A stretch of DNA of 64,000 nt from Apilactobacillus kunkeei (GTDB lineage Bacteria > Bacillota > Bacilli > Lactobacillales > Lactobacillaceae), in NCBI RefSeq assembly GCF_001308195.1, contig NZ_JXDF01000017.1, forward strand, positions 62,001 through 126,000, written 5' to 3'. A program made the translations under genes and the position numbers. A model generated the notes under the pieces. That model did not search any database. It was not told the DNA's origin and saw nothing but the letters and a program-made list of their open reading frames with translations. Of this stretch, positions 1 to 8,707 are shown one piece after another (the stretch's first letter is position 1; each line of letters starts with the position of its first letter).

Positions 1-238
1 AGAACATATGAGAAAATGCATTGATAATGGTGGAATTTGTTTTGCAATTATCAAATTCGTAGTGTTGGATGAAGTTTATTTATTTAAGGCTTCCGACCTC
101 TTTTATTTCTGGGATAAACAAAATAATGGTGGAAAAAAATCCATAAAAAAGGATATAATTGAGGAACTTGGTTATAAAATTAATTATTCATTAAATCCCA
201 CGATACCTTATTTGGATGCCGTGGATGAATTAATATAG
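1..238 (+). CDS. recU: Holliday junction resolvase RecU, 3' end only
   Basis: C-terminal 78 or so residues of RecU, the nuclease that resolves Holliday junctions in Gram-positive bacteria. The reading frame is open from base 2 and runs off the left edge, so the ATG at 8 is internal and not the start. Visible family features are the hydrophobic strand after CIDNGG (residues FAIIKFV), the FW pair and the GGKKSIKKD segment followed by GYKI, which resemble the end of Bacillus RecU. The active-site residues lie in the missing N-terminal part. It lies 19 bases upstream of pbp1A, the recU-ponA arrangement typical of Bacillota. Identification rests on this context plus the tail motifs. Confidence 0.85.
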   Translation, partial: EHMRKCIDNGGICFAIIKFVVLDEVYLFKASDLFYFWDKQNNGGKKSIKKDIIEELGYKINYSLNPTIPYLDAVDELI

Positions 239-257
239 ACCGTAAAGGAGAATAGTA

Positions 258-2573
258 ATGTCTCAAAACAATCCTAACTTGGACAGTCGTGTCCAAAGAA
301 ACCAAAAGCAACATAAATCGTCTAAACACGCTACATGGATCAAAAAGGTCATTGTAGGTGGATTAGGATTTATTTCATTGCTAATTGTGCTAGGAAGCAT
401 TGTCTTCATGATTTTTGCCTCTAGCGCACCTGAAATTAGCTATCAATCACTATCAAGTGATAACTCAACCAAGATTTACGACAATTCTGGCCATGTTATT
501 TCACGACTAGGAGTTCAAGATCGAGATTATATTAAGTCCGATAAGATTCCTAGCCAACTAAAGAATGCGATTGTCTCAATTGAAGACCGTCGTTTCTACA
601 AGCATCATGGTGTTGACCCAATCAGAATTATGGGAGCTTCATTATCAAACATAACTTCTGGTTCTTTAAATCTTCAAGGTGGTTCTACACTAACTCAACA
701 ATTAGTTAAGTTATCAGTGTTCTCCACTGCTGCTTCTGATAGAACTTTCAAGAGAAAGGCTCAAGAAGCATGGTTAGCACTTAAGATTGAACGCACATAT
801 TCAAAGCAACAAATTCTAGAATTCTACATTAATAAGGTATACATGGGTAACAATGTATACGGTATGGAAACTGCTTCAGAATACTACTTCGGTAAATCAT
901 TAAGTAAACTATCTATAGCACAAACTGCTTTATTAGCTGGTATGCCTCAATCACCAAGTTACTACAACCCTTATGTATATCCTCAATATGCAAAAGAAAG
1001 AAGAAACGAAGTATTGAACGCAATGGCATCATATGGTGCTATTACCCAAAAGCAAGCTGCAGATGCTAAAAAGACAAGTATCAAGTCTGGTTTAGTTAAG
1101 AATCCTAAGAGCAGTTCATTTGAATCTGTTAAAGAAAAATATATTGATTCATATCTAAAACAAGTGATTCAAGAACTTAAAGCCAAGGGTTACAACACCC
1201 AATCTGGTTTGAAGGTTTACACTAACTTAGATTTATCTGCGCAAAAGAAACTTTATGATTTAGCTAATAACGATGCATCCGTTGGATTCCCTAACAACAC
1301 TATGCAAGTTGGTGCAACATTAGTAAATCCAAAGACTGGTGCTGTTAACGCCATGATTGGTAATAGAAAAACTGATATTCAATTAGGTTTAAATAGAGCC
1401 GTACAAACTGATAGATCAAGTGGTTCTACTGCAAAGCCATTAATGGATTACGGTCCAGCAATTGAATACCTAAACTACCCTACTTATCAATTAGTTCACG
1501 ATACTCCTTACACTTATGCTGGAACAAGCACAACTCTAAAGGATTTTGATGGTAGATATGAAGGTACAATTTCAATGCACAAGGCATTGGTTGAATCAAG
1601 AAATATTCCAGCCATCAGAACTCTTGAAAACGTTGGTGTAAGTAAGGCAACCGACTTCTTAAGTTCATTAGGTATGTCATTCAGTGATCCACTATCACTA
1701 CAAAATGGTATTGGTTTATACATCTCAACCGAACAAGAAGCTGCCGCTTACTCAGCATTCGCCAACAATGGTGTATACCACAAACCATACTTAATTAGTA
1801 AGGTTGTTACTCCTGATAACGAATCACATGACTTCAGTTCTGAAGGTTCTCAAGTAATGAGTCCTGCTACTGCATTCATGATGACATCAATGCTAAAGGG
1901 TGTTATGAACCAATCAAATGGTTCTGGTACAGCAGCTTACATTCCTGGTTTATACCAAGCTGGTAAGACAGGTACTACTCAATACCCTGACAACACTTAC
2001 AACGGTTACCTACCTGCATATGCAGCAATGGATTCATGGTTCACTGGTTACACTCAAAACTACGCCCTATCTGTTTGGACCGGATATGATCACCCTTATC
2101 AAACCGGTAATTATCTAACGGCCGCTCAAACTGATATCGCTCAAAGAATTTACAAGTACGAAATGCAATACATTTCTCAAAACCAAACTAATAGCGATTG
2201 GGTAAAACCAAGCAATGTAACTGCTGTTAAGTCTGGTGGTCAAACTGAGTACTACAAAGACGGCTACTCATCTATTCAAGGTGATAAAACAACCGGTTAC
2301 GCTGGTGGATCACTTTCATCAGTACTAGATAGTACCAAGAAGCAAACAAAGGATACTAAGTCAAACAAATCATCAGATGATGATGACGACAAGGATTCTC
2401 AAAAGGATAAAAACGAAGCTAAGAAGAGTGCTGGTTCAAACGGTAACAACAATAATGATTCAAACAAGAATCAACAAAATAATAACCAAAACCAGAACAA
2501 CAATAATGGTAACAACACAAACAATGCCAACAATAATCAACAAAATAACAACAATGGCAATAACAACCATTAA
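258..2573 (+). CDS. pbp1A: Bifunctional class A penicillin-binding protein 1A
   Basis: Polymerises and cross-links peptidoglycan at the outer face of the membrane. The 771-residue protein has a short basic cytoplasmic N-terminus, one membrane anchor (about residues 30-54), a GT51 glycosyltransferase domain with the EDRRFYKHHGVD motif (catalytic Glu109) and the QGGSTLTQQ motif, and a transpeptidase domain with SxxK at Ser390-Lys393, an SRN motif near residue 443 and KTGT at 570-573. The C-terminus ends in an Asp/Lys-rich stretch and then roughly 45 residues that are almost all Asn and Gln, a low-complexity tail not needed for catalysis. AAAGGAG at 244-250 sits seven bases before the ATG. It is probably co-transcribed with recU and ends at the terminator at 2583-2621. 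Confidence 0.96.
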   Translation: MSQNNPNLDSRVQRNQKQHKSSKHATWIKKVIVGGLGFISLLIVLGSIVFMIFASSAPEISYQSLSSDNSTKIYDNSGHVISRLGVQDRDYIKSDKIPSQLKNAIVSIEDRRFYKHHGVDPIRIMGASLSNITSGSLNLQGGSTLTQQLVKLSVFSTAASDRTFKRKAQEAWLALKIERTYSKQQILEFYINKVYMGNNVYGMETASEYYFGKSLSKLSIAQTALLAGMPQSPSYYNPYVYPQYAKERRNEVLNAMASYGAITQKQAADAKKTSIKSGLVKNPKSSSFESVKEKYIDSYLKQVIQELKAKGYNTQSGLKVYTNLDLSAQKKLYDLANNDASVGFPNNTMQVGATLVNPKTGAVNAMIGNRKTDIQLGLNRAVQTDRSSGSTAKPLMDYGPAIEYLNYPTYQLVHDTPYTYAGTSTTLKDFDGRYEGTISMHKALVESRNIPAIRTLENVGVSKATDFLSSLGMSFSDPLSLQNGIGLYISTEQEAAAYSAFANNGVYHKPYLISKVVTPDNESHDFSSEGSQVMSPATAFMMTSMLKGVMNQSNGSGTAAYIPGLYQAGKTGTTQYPDNTYNGYLPAYAAMDSWFTGYTQNYALSVWTGYDHPYQTGNYLTAAQTDIAQRIYKYEMQYISQNQTNSDWVKPSNVTAVKSGGQTEYYKDGYSSIQGDKTTGYAGGSLSSVLDSTKKQTKDTKSNKSSDDDDDKDSQKDKNEAKKSAGSNGNNNNDSNKNQQNNNQNQNNNNGNNTNNANNNQQNNNNGNNNH

Positions 2574-2582
2574 TTTATAGCT

Positions 2583-2621
2583 ACGAAAAAAGCACCTAGA
2601 AAAATTCTAGGTGCTTTTTTA
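2583..2621. terminator. Bidirectional intrinsic terminator, pbp1A/dnaD
   Basis: Perfect 11-bp stem (2591-2601 with 2605-2615) around an AAA loop. A T-run follows on the plus strand and an A-run precedes it, so it can stop both the rightward pbp1A transcript and the leftward dnaD transcript. Confidence 0.9.
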
Positions 2622-2630
2622 TTTATATTC

Positions 2631-3365
2631 TTATTTATCAATCTTAAATAAAGGAATGTCAGGTTTGTTTTGTGTTCCCTTATCGCTAAATTTAGCGCTC
2701 TTGTTAAACTTTTGTTCATGGTTGCGACGATTACGTTCAACATCAGCTGGCGTCTTGATATTGGCTTTTTCCCAGTTGACTAGAATTCTATCCATATACT
2801 TCAAACTGTATACCTGATTTAAAACAGACTCTCTAAGTGCCAACTTAATCATTTGAGGATCGTATTCATCATCATTAATCCATTGATTGATAGTTTCAAT
2901 TTCAATCGGTGATAATGGTCGACCAAATTCTGATTCAATAGAATTAAATACTTTTTTACGATCAGATTCTGTAATTTCATTGGAAGCCATGTTACCTTCG
3001 AAAACTTCACTTGAAGTTTCGTCTTCTGAGGTTTCTGGATCTAATTCTGATAACTTTTCGTACATTAAAGAGAAATCATAGACATCAAACGCTTGTCCCT
3101 TTGTATTTGATAGTGTCTTAATTCTCATTAACTTTTTCTCTACCAGTTCATGCAAGACTTGATAAGCCTTTGCACTTGAAAAACCAGTTGAATTTGTAAT
3201 GTCGTTGATATCAGGGAAATAATTACCTATATCGATGTTTCTTTTAATTTGAAGATAAATCACCAGTTGGTCACTAGTCATTCCTAATTTAGGATAATTC
3301 TTTAATAGATAATTAGAAATAGTAGTTTGACCTGATTGAAGTATCGTCTTTGCAAATTTATCCAT
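2631..3365 (-). CDS. dnaD: Primosomal/replication initiation protein DnaD
   Basis: DNA-remodelling protein that helps load the replicative helicase during initiation and restart. The 244-residue protein has an N-terminal winged-helix domain (about residues 10-100), an acidic linker rich in Glu and Ser (about 110-135) and a C-terminal DnaB_2 domain ending in the YSLKYMDRILVNW segment, which fits the family YxxxIxxxW signature, followed by a basic tail. Length is normal. It is the last gene of the leftward dinG-ypmB-dnaD run. In Bacillus and many lactobacilli dnaD is flanked by asnS and nth; neither is here, so only the outer parts of the ancestral cluster remain. Confidence 0.93.
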   Translation of the reverse strand: MDKFAKTILQSGQTTISNYLLKNYPKLGMTSDQLVIYLQIKRNIDIGNYFPDINDITNSTGFSSAKAYQVLHELVEKKLMRIKTLSNTKGQAFDVYDFSLMYEKLSELDPETSEDETSSEVFEGNMASNEITESDRKKVFNSIESEFGRPLSPIEIETINQWINDDEYDPQMIKLALRESVLNQVYSLKYMDRILVNWEKANIKTPADVERNRRNHEQKFNKSAKFSDKGTQNKPDIPLFKIDK

Positions 3366-3383
3366 TAAAACATACCCCTTTAT

Positions 3384-3887
3384 CTATACGTTAGCAATAA
3401 ATCTAAGTACTTTACCCGACTTAAAGTCAATAACAGCATAGTTTAATTCATTTTTTGAATTAAAGTAACTAACTGCCCAGGCAGGTTTTTCGTTAAAGAT
3501 TGTTGGAGCAACACTAATCAATTTTGCAATTCTTTGCTTTTGATTAGCGACGCTTTTAGCTTCATTTGCTGAAATCCCATCTTTAACGTTGGCAACATTA
3601 ATGCTACCAGTCTTCTTTTCAATTATTACGTATTGTTTTTTGTTGTCTTTATTAGGACCTTCAATAGTGTAATAAGTTCTATTTAAATCAGACATGTAGA
3701 AATGATCGACTGATTTAATACCAACCTTCTTTTCCGCCAATGTAGTCGCTTGGTGCTTAGCAGATGAAAGTGGTTGTCTAGCCCATAGGAACAGACCCAT
3801 GATTATTAAAAATAAAACGATTATGATTCCGATTAACCATTTAAAAATTCTGAAATAGTTAATCTTCTTTAAAAACGAAACGTTCAT
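3384..3887 (-). CDS. YpmB-like membrane-anchored protein (DUF5590/PepSY-like)
   Basis: A 167-residue protein with a basic start, one membrane segment (about residues 16-34) and an extracytoplasmic part of alpha/beta character. This has two repeats of a PepSY-like type, including the EKKTGSINV and DFKSGKVLRF strands, each with a K(T/S)G turn. It resembles Bacillus YpmB, whose gene lies downstream of dinG in the same order, and DUF5590 proteins of lactobacilli. The function is unknown; PepSY-type domains are often linked to envelope proteins or peptidase control. It lies between dinG (12 bases) and dnaD (18 bases), so it is almost certainly in one transcript with them. Confidence 0.75.
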   Translation of the reverse strand: MNVSFLKKINYFRIFKWLIGIIIVLFLIIMGLFLWARQPLSSAKHQATTLAEKKVGIKSVDHFYMSDLNRTYYTIEGPNKDNKKQYVIIEKKTGSINVANVKDGISANEAKSVANQKQRIAKLISVAPTIFNEKPAWAVSYFNSKNELNYAVIDFKSGKVLRFIANV

Positions 3888-3899
3888 CTTCTGACTCCC

Positions 3900-6608
3900 T
3901 TACACCTTTTTTAGTTTTTCGATAATCTTTCTTTTATCAAGTAGTTGTGGCTTAATATGACTCGGAATTAAGTCAATTAGATTACTACCATATGGTCCTT
4001 CAATGACTTCCTTATCTCTTAGATAAATTAATCCCTTTGAACCAGATAATTCTATCACATCTTTAATCGCATCTTTGATATTTAGGATGCTCAATGGGAT
4101 AGACAATCCATCATTTGGATTACCATGCTCACTGTTGATTAAATCATATTGCGCTTGTAAGTAGATATCATCAAAAGAATCGATAGCCATTGAATCAATG
4201 ATTAGTGTATTGATTGGTTTATTCTTGTTGCGTAACGATTTTAATAAATCATTATTTCCAACAATTATGTTCTGTGAATCAACCACAATCTTCTTGACGA
4301 TTTTGTCGTCATTTCCGCTGAAATCCTGACTTAAGATGACGTTGTGTTCGTTGACGTCAGATTCATATAAGGACTTAGCAATTTCTTTTACTCGTTGTTT
4401 CGAACGTGTAAGAATAAATGAATTGCTCTTATTATACTTCATCACTTTTTCAAGTGGCATCGGAATTTGTAAGGATTCATCCAAGATCAAATTAACCTGT
4501 CCGTTTAAATCATTTTCATCTTCGAACTTAATCATTCGTGTATTTTGACGTTTTAATTCCAATTTATCGTAGAAATATTGAGAACGTTTTGACGAATAGA
4601 TAGCACTATCTAAGAAGATAATCCCTTTGAAGTATTTGTATAGCTCATTTGGTAGAATGTTTTCATTTCTAACTAATCCACCATACAACAGTCCATTTTC
4701 AACATCCTTATCTTCATTAACGTTAAAAGCAAAGACTAGTTGTTTACCAAGCTTATTTAGCTTAAATAAACGGACTAGGTTATTCTCGATAAATGAACAA
4801 TATTCTTCTAACTTATCGAAGAACGCATATAAGATAGCTTTGTCGTGACCATTGAAATGATTAATTGATCTCTTCATGTCATCAACAATGTCCAAAATAG
4901 TTTGTTGGTTTCTAGAGATTGAGTTAAATAATGATTTCTTGTTCAAGACAAATGTCTTAAATCTTTCAACATCCGGTTTAACAATGTATCCATCAACAGT
5001 TCGATTAAGCTTGCTCTTGGAATAAAATGCATTAAGGAAGTCATCCTTAATCGTTTCGAACTGATCACTATTCTTTGCTAATAGGTTTTCAATCTTTTTA
5101 GCCATGCCAGCAAGCTTTTTAGCTTTACTAAAGATATCAAACACGTTTCTGTTATGAGTTTGATACATCAAGTTAGTAATGTGATTACAAATAATCTTGT
5201 TTTCACTTAGCTTAAATTGGATTCGGTAGTTATCTAGTGCATTATCACTTAGCCTTCTAGAATCTTTAATCACTAAGTATGGGTCGTTTTGATGCAACCT
5301 TTGGACGTTTTGCAATAAATAGTCATGAGATACCAAGATAACGTTAGCGCTTTGGTAATCATGAGCTAACTTCTTAATGTAGTATCCTCTATTTTGTTCA
5401 TCACTAACAACGTTTAAGAAGTAGTTCTGGTTATTATCCTTATCCAATTTTAGTTCGTTAATATCACCGGTTTTGGTAAATGTTAACCAAACCAAAATTT
5501 TACACTTTAGAAATTCGGTATTCTTAGAGTTGCTAACCACATTTAAACTATCTGAAAACTTATCCAAATCGATATAATCAGTTACTGGTCGAACAATCAA
5601 ACATCTAAGACGGTCAGAAGTGATTTTATTGATGTTCTTCACTTGAGTAACCAATGATGATTCTGAGTTAAAATCTTCATCGCCAGCAATAACAATCTTT
5701 TGATCCTTCTTAAGTAGATAACTAAGTGGGAATAAATAACTAAAGTCATAGTTAAACTCCCTATTTTCCTCAATTAATAAATTATTACTATCTGAAGCGG
5801 AATGATAGTTTCCGTAAATCGAATTCATCAGCTTATTTTCGGTATTATTAAACTGAGTAACCCCTTTAAACATTTTTGATTTCTTTCTTTTATTATTAGG
5901 GTATTTCAACTCAACAAAGTCACTATCAGTATGATATTTAATTTTTCTAACCTTAAGATTCTTAATGTTCATAATCTTAGGATTATCATCTTTGTGTTTT
6001 AAATGGTAAGCACGTGTAAACATGATTAAAGTATCCATCGGAAGGGAAGGATTAATGTCTAAAATCTGTTTAACGGTCTTCTTTGGTAAATTATCCAACT
6101 GATGTAATAGGATAATTAAGATTTTAGCAGTTGCTAATGCGTCACTGCTTGATGAATGTGGATGATCATGAACAATATTTAGGTTTTTACTTAAATCTGT
6201 AAGTTTGTAGCTAGGTTCTGTTGGTAATAGCAATTGACTTAATGTAACGGTATCAATTGCCTTATTAGTAAGTTCTTTATGATTCACCCTTTTAAATTCA
6301 AAATTTAAAAACGGGAAATCAAAATTGACGTTATGCGCAACAAAAATTGTCTTATCTAGTAACTGATAAATCTTATCTGCTACTTCGGCAAATGTTGGTG
6401 CATTAACGACTGTTTGGTTTGATATTCCAGTTAATTTTGTAATTTCAGTTGGAATACTAATTTCAGGATTAATAAATGAATTAAATGATCCAATAATCTT
6501 GTTGTTTTGTACAAAAGTACAACTAAATTGGATGATTCGATTAGTATAGTTGGACTGACTACTACCAGTAGTCTCAATGTCCACCACTGAAAAAATGGTA
6601 TTACTCAT
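3900..6608 (-). CDS. dinG: DinG-family protein: 3'-5' exonuclease with degenerate helicase domain
   Basis: Bacillus-type DinG joins a DnaQ-like exonuclease to an XPD-like helicase. The exonuclease part (residues 1-175) looks active: VVDIETTG gives Asp10 and Glu12, AHNVNFD gives Asp97, and HSSSSD gives His151 and Asp156 of a DEDDh site. The helicase part keeps its normal length but not its motifs: where EAGTGTGK is expected (about residues 279-288) it reads IEENREFNYD; where the DEAH box is expected (about 445-452) it reads VIKDSRRL; and near 842-855 the motif VI arginines are gone. I start it at the ATG at 6608, where GGTGA is eight bases upstream, and not at the TTG at 6623. It heads the leftward run with ypmB and dnaD. 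It is probably a nuclease and not a helicase. Confidence 0.88.
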   Translation of the reverse strand: MSNTIFSVVDIETTGSSQSNYTNRIIQFSCTFVQNNKIIGSFNSFINPEISIPTEITKLTGISNQTVVNAPTFAEVADKIYQLLDKTIFVAHNVNFDFPFLNFEFKRVNHKELTNKAIDTVTLSQLLLPTEPSYKLTDLSKNLNIVHDHPHSSSSDALATAKILIILLHQLDNLPKKTVKQILDINPSLPMDTLIMFTRAYHLKHKDDNPKIMNIKNLKVRKIKYHTDSDFVELKYPNNKRKKSKMFKGVTQFNNTENKLMNSIYGNYHSASDSNNLLIEENREFNYDFSYLFPLSYLLKKDQKIVIAGDEDFNSESSLVTQVKNINKITSDRLRCLIVRPVTDYIDLDKFSDSLNVVSNSKNTEFLKCKILVWLTFTKTGDINELKLDKDNNQNYFLNVVSDEQNRGYYIKKLAHDYQSANVILVSHDYLLQNVQRLHQNDPYLVIKDSRRLSDNALDNYRIQFKLSENKIICNHITNLMYQTHNRNVFDIFSKAKKLAGMAKKIENLLAKNSDQFETIKDDFLNAFYSKSKLNRTVDGYIVKPDVERFKTFVLNKKSLFNSISRNQQTILDIVDDMKRSINHFNGHDKAILYAFFDKLEEYCSFIENNLVRLFKLNKLGKQLVFAFNVNEDKDVENGLLYGGLVRNENILPNELYKYFKGIIFLDSAIYSSKRSQYFYDKLELKRQNTRMIKFEDENDLNGQVNLILDESLQIPMPLEKVMKYNKSNSFILTRSKQRVKEIAKSLYESDVNEHNVILSQDFSGNDDKIVKKIVVDSQNIIVGNNDLLKSLRNKNKPINTLIIDSMAIDSFDDIYLQAQYDLINSEHGNPNDGLSIPLSILNIKDAIKDVIELSGSKGLIYLRDKEVIEGPYGSNLIDLIPSHIKPQLLDKRKIIEKLKKV

Positions 6609-6767
6609 GATTTCGTTCACCAATCTTTCAAAAAATACTTAACTTAATAATACTACATTTATTAGGTGTTTATCTATTATTTCAGGACACAAATATAAAT
6701 ATTTAAGTTATTTTTATTATGATGATTTTATGATAATATTAACATTAAGAGAAAGTGAGCGATAACA

Positions 6768-7697
6768 TTGACAAATCAAGCAATTGGACATAGTCATGCC
6801 AAAATAATACTTATGGGCGAGCACAGTGTTGTATATGGTCAACCAGCCATTGCACTACCCGTTCCTAAAATTGACTTAAACGTTAGAATAATGGAAAAAC
6901 AAAATGGTATTTACATTAATAGTAAGTACTTCATTGGTAACTTAAATAACGTCCCCAATGACCTATTAGGAATTAAAAACTTAATTGATAGCACCCTTGC
7001 TAAACTGCACAAAGAGGAAGCCTCTTTTGAAATGATTATTGATAGTTCAATTCCATCTGAACGTGGAATGGGTTCTTCAGCAGCAACATCAGTTGCCATC
7101 GTCAAAGCATTATTTCACTACTTTAACGTCAGTTTTGATAAGGATTTATTGCTTGATTTAAGTAATGTTGAAGAAACAATCACACACGGTAACCCTTCTG
7201 GTTTAGATACAGCAACCGCTGGATCAGATAATCCTGTATGGTTTATCAGAAATGAAACTTTAAACGAAATTAATTTCAACTTAAATGCCGTACTAGTAAT
7301 TGCCGATTCCGGTATCAAAGGAAGAACAGACATTGCGATTAACTACGTTAAACAACAACTAAATAACAATAAAGAAGATACCATGAAGTCAATTAAACAT
7401 ATTGGTGAACTTGTTACTCGTGCTAAGTTTGATATCGAAAATGATAATCCAATTGAACTTGGTAAACTAATGACTGAAAATCAAAAAGAATTAAAGAAAT
7501 TAAAAGTAAGTAACGATAAGATTGATGAACTAGTTGAAATTGCAAATCGAAATGGCTCATTAGGTACCAAGCTAACAGGTAGCGGACTTGGGGGATGTAT
7601 CATTGCTTTAGCAAGAAACATTCATGAAGCCCAAAGTATTGAAAATGCGCTATTAAAAGCCGGTGCTTTAGATACCTGGATTCAACCTTTTAACTAA
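6768..7697 (+). CDS. mvaK1: Mevalonate kinase
   Basis: Phosphorylates mevalonate to 5-phosphomevalonate with ATP, the first committed step after HMG-CoA reductase. The 309-residue GHMP kinase has GEHSVVYGQPA at 17-27, the ATP loop PSERGMGSSAA at 96-106 and the GSGLGG motif near the C-terminus; length is typical for bacterial enzymes. The start is TTG at 6768, with a GTGAG-type ribosome site eight bases upstream. It is first in the operon mvaK1-mvaD-mvaK2-fni and diverges from dinG across 159 bases of AT-rich DNA that must hold the promoters of both; a TATGAT at 6729-6734 is a possible -10 but lacks a clear -35. Confidence 0.96.
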   Translation: MTNQAIGHSHAKIILMGEHSVVYGQPAIALPVPKIDLNVRIMEKQNGIYINSKYFIGNLNNVPNDLLGIKNLIDSTLAKLHKEEASFEMIIDSSIPSERGMGSSAATSVAIVKALFHYFNVSFDKDLLLDLSNVEETITHGNPSGLDTATAGSDNPVWFIRNETLNEINFNLNAVLVIADSGIKGRTDIAINYVKQQLNNNKEDTMKSIKHIGELVTRAKFDIENDNPIELGKLMTENQKELKKLKVSNDKIDELVEIANRNGSLGTKLTGSGLGGCIIALARNIHEAQSIENALLKAGALDTWIQPFN

Positions 7698-7718
7698 AAC
7701 TCGGAGGAATTATACAAA

Positions 7719-8687
7719 ATGTTAGGTGAAAAAATTACCGCAAGAGCACACACAAATATTGCCTTAGTTAAATATTGGGGAAAAGAAAATGAAGAGTTAA
7801 TTATCCCTGCTAATAGTAGCCTATCGCTAACACTTGATGAATTTTATACTGACACAAGTGTTCAATTTGATGAGTCTCTTAGTTCCGATGAGGTTACCTT
7901 AAACGGGAACGTTGTTGATGATGAAAAAATCACCAAATTTATGGATATCATTCGTCAAAAAACAAACATCAATACATTTGCGCGCATTGAATCAACCAAT
8001 CATGTCCCTACTTCAGCCGGACTGGCATCTTCTGCTTCTGCATATGCTGCTTTAGCTGCAGCTGGTAGTAAGGCTTACGGACTTAATCTAAGTCAAAAAG
8101 ATTTATCCCGTTTAGCAAGACGTGGTTCCGGTTCGGCAACCCGTTCAATATTTGGTGGTTTTGCAGCATGGCATAAAGGAACTGATGATGAATCCTCATA
8201 TGGTTACAGTATTGAAGATCCAGTAAAAATGGACGTTAATATGATTGCAATCATTCTTGATAATCAACCTAAGAAAATTAGTAGTAGAAAAGGAATGAAG
8301 ATTTCTATTGAAACTTCTCCCTACTATCAAAGTTGGATTCAACAAACTACCGCTGATTTTCAAACAATCGAAGAAGCAATTAAGGAAAATGACTTTACCA
8401 CTTTAGGTAAAACAGCAGAACTAAATGCGATGAGAATGCACTCACTAACATTAAGCTCTGATCCTTCATACTTATACATAAATGCCGATAGTCTTGAAGT
8501 CATTAACATGGTTAAAGAACTAAGAGAAAACGGCGTTGAATGCTATTACACAATGGATGCAGGTCCCAATGTCAAAATAATCTGTCAAAGTGATAAAATC
8601 AGTGCAATTACTGATAAGTTGTCTGATAAATTTTCTAATGACCAACTCAAAGTATCTGGACCTGGCGAAGGAATAAAGTATCTATAA
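7719..8687 (+). CDS. mvaD: Diphosphomevalonate decarboxylase
   Basis: ATP-dependent decarboxylation of mevalonate 5-diphosphate to isopentenyl diphosphate. The 322-residue GHMP-fold protein shows HTNIALVKYWGK at 11-22, NSSLSLTLD at 32-40, the phosphate loop PTSAGLASSASA at 97-108 and the late MDAGPNVK motif that carries the catalytic region. GGAGG at 7703-7707 lies well placed before the ATG. It is 21 bases behind mvaK1 and 20 before mvaK2, in the usual order for lactic acid bacteria, so the three kinases/decarboxylase are made together. Confidence 0.97.
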   Translation: MLGEKITARAHTNIALVKYWGKENEELIIPANSSLSLTLDEFYTDTSVQFDESLSSDEVTLNGNVVDDEKITKFMDIIRQKTNINTFARIESTNHVPTSAGLASSASAYAALAAAGSKAYGLNLSQKDLSRLARRGSGSATRSIFGGFAAWHKGTDDESSYGYSIEDPVKMDVNMIAIILDNQPKKISSRKGMKISIETSPYYQSWIQQTTADFQTIEEAIKENDFTTLGKTAELNAMRMHSLTLSSDPSYLYINADSLEVINMVKELRENGVECYYTMDAGPNVKIICQSDKISAITDKLSDKFSNDQLKVSGPGEGIKYL

Positions 8688-8707
8688 ATTGAAAGGACTA
8701 ATTTAAA

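Noticed and set aside
2377-2580. Open frame of 67 codons in the pbp1A tail region, plus strand
   Set aside because: Out-of-frame reading of the Asn-rich tail; low-complexity Thr/Ile/Met composition and no ribosome site.
4336-4848. Two open frames of about 70 codons antisense to dinG, raising the question of a broken gene
   Set aside because: dinG itself is one uninterrupted frame; the antisense frames lack ribosome sites.
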